Positions 23,137-34,968 of a stretch of DNA of 64,000 bases are shown here, piece after piece; within the stretch, counting starts at the first letter, position 1, and each line of letters opens with the position of its first letter. The stretch comes from Nymphaea colorata. Lineage: Eukaryota > Streptophyta > Magnoliopsida > Nymphaeales > Nymphaeaceae. The translations under genes and the position numbers were made by a program. The stretch covers positions 4,314,704 to 4,378,703 of the forward strand of contig NC_045139.1 of assembly GCF_008831285.2 (NCBI RefSeq). Reading direction: 5' to 3'. The notes under the pieces were generated by a model. The model did not search any database, was not told the origin of the DNA, and worked only from the letters and a program-made list of their open reading frames with translations.

Positions 23137-23513
23137 GTTTCATAGCCGTCAAGGTCACCGTTTAATCATGCTCTAATCTCGGTTTTCAATGGCCACTTTT
23201 GAGATAATGTCACCCAGCTCGGAAGGTCAGTATATTTGAATCTGATAACTCGATTTGGATAAAAAAACTCCGGATCTGATTTCAAATTGAATGCGCGTTC
23301 ATTACGTGGTGTTCTACCAACACAAACCGATACCCAAATCCAATTACAATCAGTGCGGCAGGGGCTCTCTTCAAATTTTTAAAAATTCAATTTTAGGTTA
23401 ACTCATATAAAAATGTTAATATTTCAGCCATTACTAAAATTTTGAAACTATAGTTAAGCACCTGCAACTAAAAATCTTGGATTCGTCTTTGATCACAAGT
23501 AAGAATTCAATGT

Positions 23514-23515
<2 letters not shown>
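23137..23515. other. Unassigned DNA with GATTCGGAT-type repeat debris
   Basis: Words such as GAATCTGATAACTCGATTTG resemble the hAT family at 42.5 kb, but no ends are visible. Confidence 0.35.

Positions 23516-23554
<39 letters not shown>
23516..23554. repeat. (TA)n microsatellite
   Basis: About 19 uninterrupted TA units. Confidence 0.95.
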
Positions 23555-23558
<4 letters not shown>

Positions 23559-25172
23559 CTCTTTGTACATTAAATATTTATTGTGTAACATTCAAGAGAA
23601 AAATGGAAAAGAAAAAGATGGACGTTGTGTGTATACATTTCCATACACAAATGTGTGTACACATTTGTGGAGGCACAAAAACATCCAAGAACATAAAATA
23701 GAATGAAGAGGGGAAAAAAAAACCAATGAATGGAATAAAAGAATCAAAGATGATCATGCAGCACACTGGGCAATGAATGGGCGTAGAAACAACAACGGGT
23801 TTGGCTAGTAGCCTACATATAAAGATAAGGCAGTACAGGTTGATGCCTATGAGCTTCGAACTCTCTGCTTACGCCAAATCAGCTGACATATGATCTAAGG
23901 GGGACCTCCGAGGGGTCCTCATAGCCGACAAGGCGGAGACAGGTAGGTGGCCACTTTTTGTTTTGAACTCTTATGTATCAACCATAATCATAAATAACAT
24001 TTTGGAGTTTTAAATGGCGATGTTTTTTTTAGGGTATAATACTACGAGCTTGAAAAGAATGAGGAAAAAAAATATGCTAAATTAAAAAAAAAACTAAAAA
24101 TTAAAGAAAATAAAATAAGTGAGAAATTAGTAACACAAATACCAAAAGATAAGTACATTTACAACAAATAAAAAATTTAAAAAAAAAACTATTTGGCATC
24201 AAAAAAATGAAAAAAAATTGTTTGGCATTGAAAAATGAAAAAAATAAAAAAAGCAAAAAAACATGTTCAAAATGTGTTTTTTCGTTTTTAGCTTTTTTTC
24301 AAAAGACACGTTTTTTAAAGTTTTAAACGGCAATTTAATTTATCACGTTTCTTTAAAAAAAAACACATTTTTTGTGCTAATGCTATAAAAAGAAGACACT
24401 TATATATAAGTTGAATCGCATGCATGAGACACAAAAAGCAACCCTAAACTTTGGGGGATGAGAAAAAGAGAAGTTTCAGTCTTCCCTCCAATGATGGGAT
24501 TTCCTACAACTTACATACCCGAAATCTTAAAGGAGAAGAAAAGGTAAAATCTCTCTACCTGGGTGCAGTTTCTTGGGTGAATAGACCGACATAGAAGACA
24601 AGATGGCTCCGGTAGGGCATCCAATTAGCCTCTTTCTTACCGAATGCAGGTGGTCGTGTCAGGCCGCTGCTAGGTCCGGCCGTCGCTTACGAAGACAGAT
24701 GTCTCTTTGACAAGTAGTAGAAGAGCTTATCATGTCGGGCCTGCCTAGTTGTTAGGTGACCACTGGCCATGGCAGGAATTTCCTGTTGAACTCTAGCGGT
24801 TGCAAGGGACAGTGGGCTCACCCATTGTCCATATCAGAAGGAGGGGAAGTGAAAGGGTTTAACCTTTCTTTGATTTAGGCAAAACTTCTCATGCATGTAA
24901 AGGGCCCAATTGTTGTTGTTAATCTTTTAATTTTAACCCTTCATGTAGAATCTTTGTAGTGACGAGGCAGATTTAATGCTTGACGCTCGAACATTGGACT
25001 AAATGATCGGGTAATAAAATGACCAAAATATCCTTAGTGGTAAAAACGATGTTCTTCAAACTACAAAATCTATAAAGCTGACAAAAATTACCATTCTATG
25101 AAAAGGCAAAAATGCCTCCCACGTGACTGATAGAAAGACAAAAATGCCCTACGTGGAGGCAAAATTTTTTTT
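23555..25172. other. Unassigned repeat-like DNA
   Basis: No genes. 24.0-24.4 kb is a very A/T-rich block with CACGTTTTTT and TTTGGCAT words, repeated in diverged form near 40.65-40.95 kb. 24.5-24.85 kb is relatively GC-rich but has no long frame. Confidence 0.4.
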
Positions 25173-25379
25173 CTAAAATTTGGATTCGGATTCGAATTTG
25201 GATATAAATATAAAAATCAGATTTGAATCAAATTTGAATTGTACAATTGAATTTTGGATTGAGATATGACTTTTCTTTATTGGAATTTGAATATGAATAT
25301 GTAAATATCTGAAAAAACATATATACAATATATGATTAAAGATATCTGATCCGACGAATATGATCTGTTGACATCCCTA
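25173..25379. mobile_element. 5'-truncated hAT MITE, GATTCGGATTC family
   Basis: Shares ordered blocks with 42471-42893: GGATTCGGATTCGAATTTGG, then ACTTTTCTTTATT, then the shared end GTTGACATCCCTA (reverse complement TAGGGATGTCAAC). The left end is missing. Confidence 0.6.
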
Positions 25380-26554
25380 CTCATATTATAACAAAAATAA
25401 GTAATTTGGATCGAAATCGCTTGATCTAAAATTTTTTTTCTTTCTCCTTAGTTTTTCCTAGAATTTAAGCCATTCAAAAAGAAGTTCTACGAAAACGTAA
25501 CCATCAAATGTGACTAATCAAATGTGACTAATTAAATGAATATTGAATGATTCCCGTTGCCAAACGCCTTACGAAAGCATAATGTCGGTCAAATCACAGC
25601 TTATTCTAATTTTTTGCCACTAGTTTTTCTTAGAATTTAAGTCATTCAATTAAGACGTTCGAGAAAAAGGTGACCATTAAATGTGACTAATTAATGAATA
25701 CTTTTGCGCCAATAAGAATGTTTCCATCAATATACAATATTAAATGAGAAACGTATTCTTGACTCCATTCAAACATACAAATATGGTTATATGAAATAAT
25801 GCGCTTCAGTTTTTCCAAATTAGTACATAAAAAGATGAATTTTTGCTATCAATTATTGTCAGCCTAATAAGAGGAGGGGATCATATTCATTTCTGCTCGA
25901 ACAAAAAAGAAATCTAAGCATTAGAAGAACGAATTTTAATGTATTTTTTTTTCAACAGATCGAGAAATCATACTGTACATACCTAAAAAGTTCGAGCACA
26001 TTTATAAAATATTTTAAAAAGTGTTTTATGAAACTGTTACAATTTTTACTGTAAATCAATGATTATTATTGCCGAACAGCTTTTAAAAAACTATATAAGA
26101 AAGTGGTGGTTTCGGTTTTTGGCTATATCTAAGAAGATAGGGAGGAGATAACTTTTTTAAATAATTTTCTTGTCGCCAAACAGCCCATAAAAGATACCAA
26201 AAAAAAAATACAAGAAAGAAAGTGGGTGTTTTGGTTTTGGCTGTATTCTAGGAGCACTTTTTTGAAATAATGATCATGTCCTTAGTGCGATTTGCTCGTA
26301 TTTATAAACAATATATTAACTGTACGGAAATATGAAAAGAAAAAAGTGCCTCTCCTTCAGTTACATAAAAAAGTTAAAATAATTTGTTTTAAGTACTTTT
26401 TTCATAAAATAAGTCCTAAAATTAGAAAATGGTGACCCGAAAGGATTGAATTTTACAACATTACGTCTTACCAAGGGGAAACGCTCCGCGTTTGTCACAG
26501 AGTGCCTTTTCAGGCAACCGAAATCTCGGACGAAAAATGAGGAGAGAGAAAAGA
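25380..26554. other. Unassigned AT-rich DNA
   Basis: No supported genes. Internal near-duplicates exist: AAATGTGACTAATTAAATGA-like blocks around 25.51 and 25.68 kb, and AAGAAAGTGGTGGTTTCGGT / AAGAAAGTGGGTGTTTTGGT around 26.10 and 26.22 kb. Confidence 0.4.
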
Positions 26555-26626
26555 AGGTCCTACCGGGAGTCGAACCCAGGTCGCTGGATTCAAAGTCCAG
26601 AGTGCTAACCACTACACCATAGAACC
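26555..26626 (-). tRNA. tRNA-Gln (anticodon TTG), second copy
   Basis: Base-for-base identical to the tRNA at 23065-23136 over all 72 positions, same strand, with the same anticodon loop CTTTGAA and B box. Flanks differ apart from an A/G-rich side that gives a TTTT-containing terminator in the transcript. Upstream on the minus strand, GACAAAG next to the gene resembles the CAA motif at plant tRNA initiation sites. The identity with unrelated flanks suggests selection or a small dispersed duplication. Confidence 0.97.
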
Positions 26627-28296
26627 CTTTGTCTACTAATTTCCACAAGGCAACAATCCTTCTAAAGTTCCAGTTTTCTAGATTCGGTCATCCGCCGTCT
26701 CTAATCAGATCCCCAAAATATGGCTTAAACTCGCATTTGAACCACCTTGCAATCGAATTAGAATCGACCCAAAAAAAAAAAAAAAATCCAAACTTTACAT
26801 ATAATAGAATCGGTTTCGCTTCTTATCGGATCTCATATTCAGATTCAAATTCGATGATCGCCCAGTACACCATGCCTGAGTCTCGTCGAGATATAAAAAA
26901 ATTTTCCTTTGCCAGATTACACCAGATCGATTCTGCTTCCAATATCAAATCAGATCTTGCCAACCTATTAACATCCTTATTCAAATCGCATAATATATAT
27001 CTAACATTTGTGATATTTACGAGAAAGAAACAACTAAAACGAAAATACGGGAAAAACTCGAGCTCGGCAAAAAATGAATATCTAAAGATTTTCTCTCTAT
27101 TTTTCCTTGAATTTTTTTCACATTTTTATTAGTTTCTCATGTATTTTAATCTTTTCCATATTTTTAATATTTTTGCGTCTTTAAAATTTCCTGAAATTTT
27201 CAGGCAAGAACAACTTCGTTGAAAAATGACCAAGAAACTAAAAACTTGAGGGCATATATATATACATAAAATCATGCACGACGACAAGGGATCGGGCTCT
27301 GAGTTTGAACTCTTGGTGTTCTATCGACTTCATGACAGCAAATGATGAAAGCCAGTCACTGGTAAACAGGCAGAGCCATTAATTGAAGGCCAAAAATGGG
27401 TGTGAATGGGAGCAGCCGTCTGCGACTTCATCCCTCACATCATACAGCCTGTTCCTCGTTGAGACCCCGGGAGAAGAAGGCGACGCCATTAAAGCTTTTT
27501 AAACTTATGCAGCAGTAACATTGTACAAGCGCCACCAACTTCCAGCCATACAATTAATTGGTGTTTGGCAGAGACCAGGTGGTGTGACGTATTTCAATGA
27601 ATTGGACGCATTAGAATTACCAAGTACTTGGAACATTGTGGTAAAAAAATATATATGTATATGAGATCTAGTTACTTGTCTCGACTCAGATTCAGTTCAG
27701 ATAGTTTTGAATCTAAATCCAAAGTTTCTCAAGAATCAGAATCTGAATATATGTAAATGTGGCCCTCAGGTTAACCATTCTCAGATATGGTAGGTGTGGT
27801 AGCTTGATTCTAAAAGCGACCCAAACTCTATGATCTATTGGTTTTCACCATGCATGCATGGTCCTACACGGGGGGGCAGTAGCATGCGGGCAGTTGCCCA
27901 CACCAACACCAACCTCACAAAATTAGTTGAATATATATGTTAATGTTTTGATATATTTCATTGTTATACATGTAAATGTCTCAAAGAAATTAAAGGTATT
28001 GAATGAATGCCCCTACCGAAAAAAATTTCTGGTTCCACTAGTGTATAGAGGCGAAGGTAGGTGTGGGTAATTACCTATACAGACACTAAATAATTGTTTA
28101 TTTTATATTAATATTTTTGAGTAATTTTTCTCATTTACAGTGTCCTACATGTAATAAACTCACCCTACCCCCGGTCCATCTCTCCGCCCCTCAAGGACCA
28201 TCTCGACCTGATCCAGACACCAGTGATGTCGGTGACCACCCGCCTCTGTCAAGCCCACCAATCACCGCCTCGATCTTCTTTGGAATGCCTATTTCA
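26627..28296. other. Unassigned repeat-rich DNA
   Basis: The 167-residue frame at 26629-27132 is rich in Lys/Ser/Phe from AT-rich DNA with GATTCAAATTCG words and is not believed to be a gene. Near 27.88 kb GGGCAGTTGCCCACACC marks debris of the CAGTGGC hAT family. Confidence 0.4.
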
Positions 28297-28304
28297 CTTG
28301 CATG

Positions 28305-28399
28305 CAGTGGCTTAGCCACATGGTGACTGGTGTGGACAATTGCCCGCGCCAGTCTCTTAAAAGCGTTTATTTTTAAATGGACATCTTTAAATATTTATG

Positions 28400-28466
<67 letters not shown>

Positions 28467-28534
28467 GTGTCACACCAGATATGAATGTTTTTAAACAAGT
28501 GTTCCTGCAGCCAATTTTTCTGCCTCCGCCGCTG
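28305..28534. mobile_element. hAT MITE, CAGTGGC family, carrying a (TA)n tract
   Basis: A 230-bp element with an exact 8-bp duplication CTTGCATG at 28297-28304 and 28535-28542. Ends are imperfect inverted repeats: CAGTGGCTTAGCC on the left and CAGCGGCGGAGGC on the reverse-complemented right. CAGxGGCGGAGC termini with 8-bp duplications are typical of hAT elements. The interior holds CACACCAGATATGA and a (TA)n run at 28404-28462. There is no transposase. A related copy is at 41541-41705, and a further CAGTGGCG end occurs at 28607. Confidence 0.85.
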
Positions 28535-28542
28535 CTTGCATG

Positions 28543-30358
28543 CAGAACAAATGTCTTCAAGTGGATCTTTAGTCAGTAGGTGGCTGGTTGCGACTTGTAG
28601 ATGGCCCAGTGGCGTAGGCTAGGAGTGGCCATGTGGGCTAGGTGCGGCCGTGTGGGCAGCTGCCGACATCATAAACTAGCTCATTTGGATCCATAGTTGG
28701 TCGGGTCTCCCCTCCCTCGGAACTCAAAAGTCTTGTGAAAGCTGTTATTCCTTGAGCCCGAAAAGCCTGTCACTTAGACATGTACATGTTTGATGTATGT
28801 GATTATTTTTTACCCGAAAGTTGAGATCATCCTCATTTGAAGGATGTACTTTAAAGATGCGAGCAAAGACAAAACCTACTACGGATATAACTATTTGGTG
28901 GGTCTAGTGGTTTCAGAAAAGAACAAAAAGTTCTATTCCCAAAGATCGCCAAGAACAATTAATTGTCCCGTCCAGCGTTTGGTAAACTTTAGTACTTTAA
29001 TTAATTAGAACACTGTGTTCTAAGAATGGCCGTTTTCCAGTTACGAAACTCGCTGAACATGGGCACCATGGACAACTTGTACTTTTTAACAAAGTTCAGA
29101 ATTAGAGCGAGGACTTAAAGGTGTTCGACTTTTTCTCCAGGTTTTTAGCCTCTCATCCCTTTTGATCGCTTTCTCTCTTAGCATCAATCTCATGCTAATA
29201 CAAACAAAACTTCAGAAGTCATTAAGAACAGGTGATCCTTGACCAAACACACCTCGGATACCATTCATTGAAAAAGTAATCCACAGATGATTTTGCCAAT
29301 GAAGCAAACATGCACCAATTAGGAGATTTATAATCTTGAGGAGGCTCCCCACATGTTGTCCCATTTGGAAAATGGTTTATTCCCCATTAAGAAAGAATTT
29401 CACCTCTTCAGCAAGGGCAACATGTCAATTCCCCGAAATTAACAAGACACCATAAAATTAAACTCCACAGGTATATGCCTGTTGCTGCAAAGACAAAGCT
29501 GAAAGTACCTGTTTTGGGTAGAGAAACCGCAAGAAACCTAACAATCTAGAGCTGGTAATGAAGTTCTTTTTAGGGTGTAGAAACCCAGAAAAAGAAGAGA
29601 GAGGGAGAAAGAGAGAGAGAGAAGTATAAGACTCATAGTTCATAAACAGGATGTATCCTTAGCTTGAATGATGATGTTGACCTGCACACTGCATCTCAAG
29701 AAACATTCATGGCTTGTCCACAAACCGTAATCACATTGAAGACTCAAGCTCCTGGATAATCAAAATCACAAAACTTAGCTTATTCTGTGAATGGAGTTAG
29801 GTGGAAACCCTAGAAGGTGTCGTCATGTTACTTTCTCTAAGATCATGGCTGCAGAAAAGAACAAACCTGATCAGTAACAGCAAATATTTTTAATTCACAA
29901 GAAGACAGATACAGAAATTTCAAAGTAATCAGAGACCTGCCAATTGAGCATAACTCAGTGTTTTATCACATGCTGCAGGTGAAATTGTACCTTTCCATGG
30001 AGTTCACCAACTTGGTCCTTGTCACATGACCCATATGATCCCAATAAGAGTTCATCTGTTTCTGCGATGCAAGATGATCATCTTCTTGTCCTGGCATGAA
30101 GATTTTTACATGATAGTAAATGATAAAAAATAATGGAGCAAGGGTACGCCCCAGAACAGTACTATTTCAAAGACAACTACTGGTCCTCTTTTGACTGGTT
30201 GCAGGATAGTTGCCGCCTCTTGTCTTTGGACCATGCAATGATGCAGCATGGCTATGTCAGGCCATGCCTTTGTCATTTGGCAATATGGACAAGAAGCATG
30301 TAAAACCAAGGAGAGCAGTGAGGGAAGCAGGGTAGAGCTTTCATGGGGGCCAATTCTC
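28543..30358. other. Unassigned DNA upstream of the first Pro-rich gene
   Basis: No supported genes. The final few hundred bases are the presumed promoter of the gene at 30426. Confidence 0.4.
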
Positions 30359-30366
30359 TATTTAAG
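30359..30366 (+). promoter_or_regulatory. TATA box of the His/Pro-rich gene at 30426
   Basis: TATTTAAG lies 60 bases before the ATG, giving a short 5' leader of about 35 bases. Confidence 0.5.
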
Positions 30367-30425
30367 TGGTGAAGGAATTACAGTGCCAAGCACTAGGGAA
30401 GTAGTTCCTTGCAGCTCAGAGTAAG

Positions 30426-30641
30426 ATGCACCACCATGGACAGGATCCTCCACCGCCGCCTCCCCCAGGATTCCTAGGGCCACCGGGTCCTTTTGGAGCT
30501 CCGCCACCGCCTTTGCACCCGGACCCCGTGACTGCACCACCAGGCCAGGCGGATCCTCCTGCTGATCATATTCCTCTGCCGGGGTCGCTCCTTCCCCAGC
30601 CCTTTCTGCCGCCACCTAGGGGGCCACCGCCACCACCTTGA
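30426..30641 (+). CDS. Small proline-rich protein, 71 aa
   Basis: The ATG is followed by an intronless frame for 71 residues starting MHHHGQDPPPPPPPGFLG and ending in five prolines. I count 32 prolines (about 45%), spread as PPPP blocks broken by Gly, Phe, Leu and Asp. There is no signal peptide or membrane segment, so it is not a classical extensin. GC content rises sharply over the frame. A TATA-like box precedes it and AATAAA follows 85 bases after the stop. A paralogue lies at 33990: both start MHHH, and the leader blocks before the ATG are alike (AGTTCC and AAGATGCA). The function is unknown. Low complexity makes coding status less certain, but the paralogy supports it. Confidence 0.6.
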   Translation: MHHHGQDPPPPPPPGFLGPPGPFGAPPPPLHPDPVTAPPGQADPPADHIPLPGSLLPQPFLPPPRGPPPPP

Positions 30642-30725
30642 TCTTGGATCCCATAAGCTCTCCTTCCATGTTAGCCAACTACAACAGTGATTGGCTGTTA
30701 TGCATGCTGTGATTTTCGCTTGTTC

Positions 30726-30731
30726 AATAAA
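30726..30731 (+). terminator. Poly(A) signal of the Pro-rich gene
   Basis: AATAAA located 85 bases downstream of the stop codon, the position expected for a plant near-upstream element. Confidence 0.45.
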
Positions 30732-31867
30732 TTTGGATCAGTTCTAACTCTGTTAGCAGCTGTTATGTAAATGCCAAACTGCCTTTTTTCCTTGTTGGTG
30801 ATTACATATCACCATTTGTTGCCTTGCCTCATTTATCTATTAGGGCAATGGGAGGCAACCTGCTAAAAGCAATTGCTCTTGGTGTGAAGAACTATTAATA
30901 TGAGTCTCTTAGATCTATATGTTTGATTTAGTTGGTAGCTTCAGTTTTAGTTTGTACCTATTCTGCTTTGGATATAAAGAAGCAAATTAATCAATCAGTG
31001 GTCTAAATTAATTGCATCATAATCGTGGGTTTTAATCGTTGTCGTTGGAAAAGAGCAGCAACCTTGAAAAGATCTGTGCTTTCTTCTTCCAATTTTTGAT
31101 TGAGATTTCCTCTGCCATGAAAAGGTGCCTCTCCGCTCATCTTGTAAGAGCAACTTGTGAACAGTCAGAAACTCATTGTTGGCATCTCTTTCGTATGTTA
31201 TCTGCAGTCTGACTCTGTATATGACAATCAGTGAATCCAACTGATACTGCAACTGTAAATCTCAGTAGTGAAAGAGGAAACCTTAGGTTTCTTGATAATA
31301 CTTTTATTATACCAATGAAAGAATCAAGGCCTTAACCTTTTCAATTTCAGGTTGGACACTGATAAATATGCACTCCATCTCTTGGGACTCAAAAGAGCAA
31401 GATGAGACCCAAATACTTGTCAAAGAATTGCACTTTAACATTTAGTGGTGCGTTCATATGACCAAATCCTTAGTTCAACATGTACATCCAATCAGATTAT
31501 GTATTCAATGAGTTCAATACCTTCCATTTTGTACATGCTTGTTGACCCTTTTTTCTTTTCTATCTACTTTTCAATCTTTATGTAAATGCAAGGGGAAAAA
31601 GAGAACCTGTAAACCGCGTTAAGGCTGGACTGACATACAGAGAGATGAAACATCTCTTCTCAAAATACAAAACTTCACAGAAACAAAAGTTCTTCAGTAG
31701 TTATAACATATGATTCTGACGCGATCGAAGCCGCGTCTTCAATCAAAATTGAATTAAATGCTGCAAAATAACGGAGGTATCTTTCACCTTCTTTCTCTGC
31801 CTTTGCCTCCGAGGAACGAAATTAATATGAAAGCCGGCGAATTACAGAAAATCAACTGAAAAATGAA
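30732..31867. other. Unassigned DNA between the two Pro-rich genes
   Basis: No recognisable gene. The 85-residue minus-strand frame at 30995-31252 has a varied composition but matches no family I know. Confidence 0.4.
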
Positions 31868-32250
31868 ACCAAACCTCGTGAAGGAAAACACCAACTGGAG
31901 AGGGGATACCTCGAAAACGACAAAATCTTCTCCTTTTTCCCCTGTCCAGAGGAGTTGTTTTGAGATTTTAGTAGCAAGACATTTATCAACTAGAATATTG
32001 TGCATCTATCAATTCTATCAATTGCAGTTCAAATGAGTAACACCTACCGAAATAGAACTGATGGCTGAACTTTTACAAACTTATCAGTTCGACCAGCTAC
32101 CAGCTAAGTTACGCCTCTCTGGGCAACCAAAACTCCAAACAAAAACCTGGTGAAGGAAAACACCAAATGGAGAGGAGATACCTCGAAGACGACAAAATCT
32201 TCTCCTTTTTCCCCTGTCCAGAGAGGAGTCCGAAGTTGTTTTGAGATTTG
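31868..32250 (-). repeat. Duplicated exon-like block of about 100 bp, 271 bp apart
   Basis: 31868-31970 and 32139-32250 are about 90% identical over GTGAAGGAAAACACCAA...CTTTTTCCCCTGTCCAGAG. On the minus strand both read WTGEKGEDFVVFEVSPL in the same frame, and each contains a GAG|GTATC donor-like site at the same place. One copy has a small insertion (AGTCCGA region). They may be duplicated 5' exons of an unidentified minus-strand transcript, or a mobile repeat. Confidence 0.6.
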
Positions 32251-33916
32251 GGTAGGAAGCAAAGAAAATATGGATGCCAATTCACATAAAAGTATCAATG
32301 ACACTTGCCCCATCATTTTTATTTTACATATGGAGACAAGAAGTTCGATTTGAGAGACTATAATCATGAAGCAGGCATTCATAGAGTTCGAACCTCCGAT
32401 CACCTGCCTAACGCGCGGCACGGCTCACTTCCCTCTACCACATACCTTCAAAGTAAATCAAAAGAGATTAATCAAGATCAGAGGTAAGCTGATAAGCTCT
32501 CTTCCCTTCTGTATTAAAGTAAATCTTAAGGAGCTTCCCTGGATCCAAGCAGAAGCATTCCTTGGCGCCTCATGTGGCAACCGAGTTCATGGAATGAAGA
32601 GTTAAATAGTTCAGATGGGTCACAGAATTTTGGTACAATCTATGAGATAACCTTCTGGCTCATCTGGACAATGCCAAACAGCCTCCATTGTATGAAAGAT
32701 ATCAAACAAAATTAGCAAGTTGGAAAAGGACCCATTTGCATCAATGGAGTGATTATTGAATTTTATCTGCAAACAAATAAACAGAGAAAGCAAGAGCAGT
32801 TGTCTTTTCATGATATAGAAAACAAAAGCATAAGATTCCAAAACCTCAAAGTTGACGTTGATCGTTTTGTATTAAGCCATCCTTTCTTACTAAAAGTTGC
32901 ATAAGTTTGGCATCTCTAATTCCCTCTTATCTAGGCATTATTGAATTATGTTGCACATAAGACATTATGCAACTAGATTCTCCTCCATATCTATATGGTG
33001 ATTCAGAGTTTGGCGCCTAGAGTGTGTGGCTTTGGTCAGCAAAATGAAGCAACCAAATTTTCTTGATGAATACAGGATGAATTGTAAAGAACAGTAATTT
33101 AGGAGGTGTTTGATGGTTTCGAATTTTGATTCAAAAATGAAAATTCTAGAAGCATAATTCCACCTCAAACTAGAAAGGAATCAAAATTCTTGATTTTAGT
33201 TTCTTAATTGCTGAAACAAAAATAGGCTAAGAAATCATGGTTTTTGTGCAGGAAAAACATGAATTTGTCATTCACAATAAGATGAGGATGAATTCGTCAA
33301 TTATAAATTTCTTTACTTGAGAAAAAAGAAAAGTTCACCAAATCCGTTGTATAATATCCAAGAGAAGACGAAGAAGCAACTGAAGGAAGCAAGGTGTTTG
33401 GGTTTATCATGAAGCACATGAATAATTGATGAAAATACACCTTCATATTAGCTATTTACATAAAGTCCCCTCTAAAATTTGCATGTTACTGCTTAACAAA
33501 GGAGGGCGAGAAAGGTGCAATTTCAAATTGCAATTTAGTATTTAGTATTTTCCCATATTGAAAGCTCCCAACTTCGATAAGGTGAGAAACAAGGTGACTT
33601 TCCTTTGATTTGCCACAGAAATGCACATAAAAATATGTTAGATTGGGAAATCCAATAACAGAGGTGAAATGAAAATTAGAAACTGAGACCTGGTAGGAAT
33701 AAGACTTTTAAGAATGTTGAACTACCAATGTGGGAAACTTTGCTTACTTATGTGCTAAGTCTTTGACAACTAGAAGTCCACTGGGATCGTCAGTTAGACA
33801 AGTGGTTCCTTTCAATTGAAGGAATTGCACACTTCTTATCCTCCAGTCTTCACCAAACAGTCAAAATATTGGAAGGACATGAATTGAGGAATGCAAACAT
33901 GCTAAGCAACCAACAA
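32251..33916. other. Unassigned DNA with a Tourist-like fragment
   Basis: From about 33,100, GGAGGTGTTTGATGG followed by GAATTTTGATTC and AAAATTCTAG resembles the left end of the MITE at 2437, with TTA just before it. The right end is missing. No supported gene. Confidence 0.4.
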
Positions 33917-33924
33917 AATATATG
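33917..33924 (+). promoter_or_regulatory. Possible TATA box of the His/Pro-rich gene at 33990
   Basis: AATATATG about 66 bases before the ATG, in the same relative position as the TATA-like box of its paralogue. Confidence 0.4.
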
Positions 33925-33989
33925 CTCTTGAGTCTCCCAGCCATTTCTGCTACAAACAAAGCACAAGGAAGCATAGTTCCGGCGAGAAG

Positions 33990-34286
33990 ATGCATCATCA
34001 TCATCACCACCACCACCACCACCCACCGCCACCGCCACCGCCGCCACTACCACATGGGCCACTAGGGCCTCACCGTGGACATCCACCACCTCCTCCACCA
34101 CCCCCTTTTGATCCTTTTGCACCCCCACCACCTCCCCCTCCTCCTGGTGTGTTTTTTCCTCCACCTCCCAGGCCACGGCCACCTCCGCCGCCATTTGCGC
34201 CACCGCCATGGCTCGATCCCTATGCGCCACCGCCTCCAGGGCCTCCGCCACCACCTTGGCACCATCCACACCCCCGACGGTGTTAG
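33990..34286 (+). CDS. Small histidine/proline-rich protein, 98 aa
   Basis: Intronless frame of 98 residues. Met is followed by ten His (residues 2-11), then blocks of eight Pro separated by short Gly/Phe/His/Arg linkers (FDPFA, GVFF, WLDPYA), ending in WHHPHPRRC with a single C-terminal Cys. I count 53 Pro and 16 His. No signal peptide or membrane helix is visible. The His run could bind metal ions, but that is only a compositional inference. The leader AAGCACAAGGAAGCATAGTT... matches that of the gene at 30426, so the two are local paralogues on one strand about 3.4 kb apart. The minus-strand Gly/Ala/Val frames are shadows. Confidence 0.65.
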   Translation: MHHHHHHHHHHPPPPPPPPLPHGPLGPHRGHPPPPPPPPFDPFAPPPPPPPPGVFFPPPPRPRPPPPPFAPPPWLDPYAPPPPGPPPPPWHHPHPRRC

Positions 34287-34933
34287 GTTGCACTGTCTAG
34301 CATGTATGGCTTTTATGCATACTGATCTTATGTTGCCTATGTCTCTACGGATGACAAACTTGTCAGCGTAATATTTGTAAACGCAAACTATCATATCATG
34401 TTATTTATTTCTTAGAAACTTAGTGTCTGCTCTTGCCTGCTTATAGAGAATACTAATTTACTTTCTGATTCGCTTGTGTTTGATATTTGATATGCCTGGA
34501 AGGAGCATGCTTTTTGCCACTTTCCGGGATCTCTTTCCTTTCATTTAATACAAATCAATAGACGCATTTAATTATTAGAGCATGATTGTACCAATATAAG
34601 TTGCAAAAAATGTTAATATTGTGAAGGGTGTCGAAGTTGAATACTTGAGATTAAGTGTCAACCTTTCTGTTCAAGCCTCTCACCATTAGCATTGTCCTTG
34701 TAACACATAGTAGTCGAGGCTCGCCCTCAAATTGCATGGCCGGAGCATATAATTAATAAATTTTCAATTAGTCGCTTCATATAACTAGACCCAGATCCAC
34801 CCTCCAACATATAAATTTACGGTTTTGAGATTGTGTTTCATGGGGCATATAACCCACCGAGATCCTACTTATCTCTGCCCCGGATTTATATATGACATAG
34901 TAATAGAGATGTCAAGGTCTTAAGGAACCAGAG

Positions 34934-34968
<35 letters not shown>

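Noticed and set aside
22946-26648. Minus-strand ORFs sharing STLDFESSDLGSTPGR at 22946-23158 and 26361-26648
   Set aside because: The shared peptide is simply translation across the two identical tRNA-Gln genes.
26629-27132. 167-residue plus-strand ORF
   Set aside because: Composition follows AT-rich repeat DNA with GATTCAAATTCG words; includes a Lys run from poly-A; no domain.
32380-32425. GAGTTCGAACCTCCGATCAC, resembling a tRNA T arm
   Set aside because: No acceptor, D or anticodon arm could be paired around it.
33850-34394. Gly/Ala/Val- and Arg/Trp-rich minus-strand ORFs over the His/Pro-rich gene
   Set aside because: They are antisense shadows of CCN-rich coding sequence; the plus-strand frame has the ATG, TATA-like box and paralogue.
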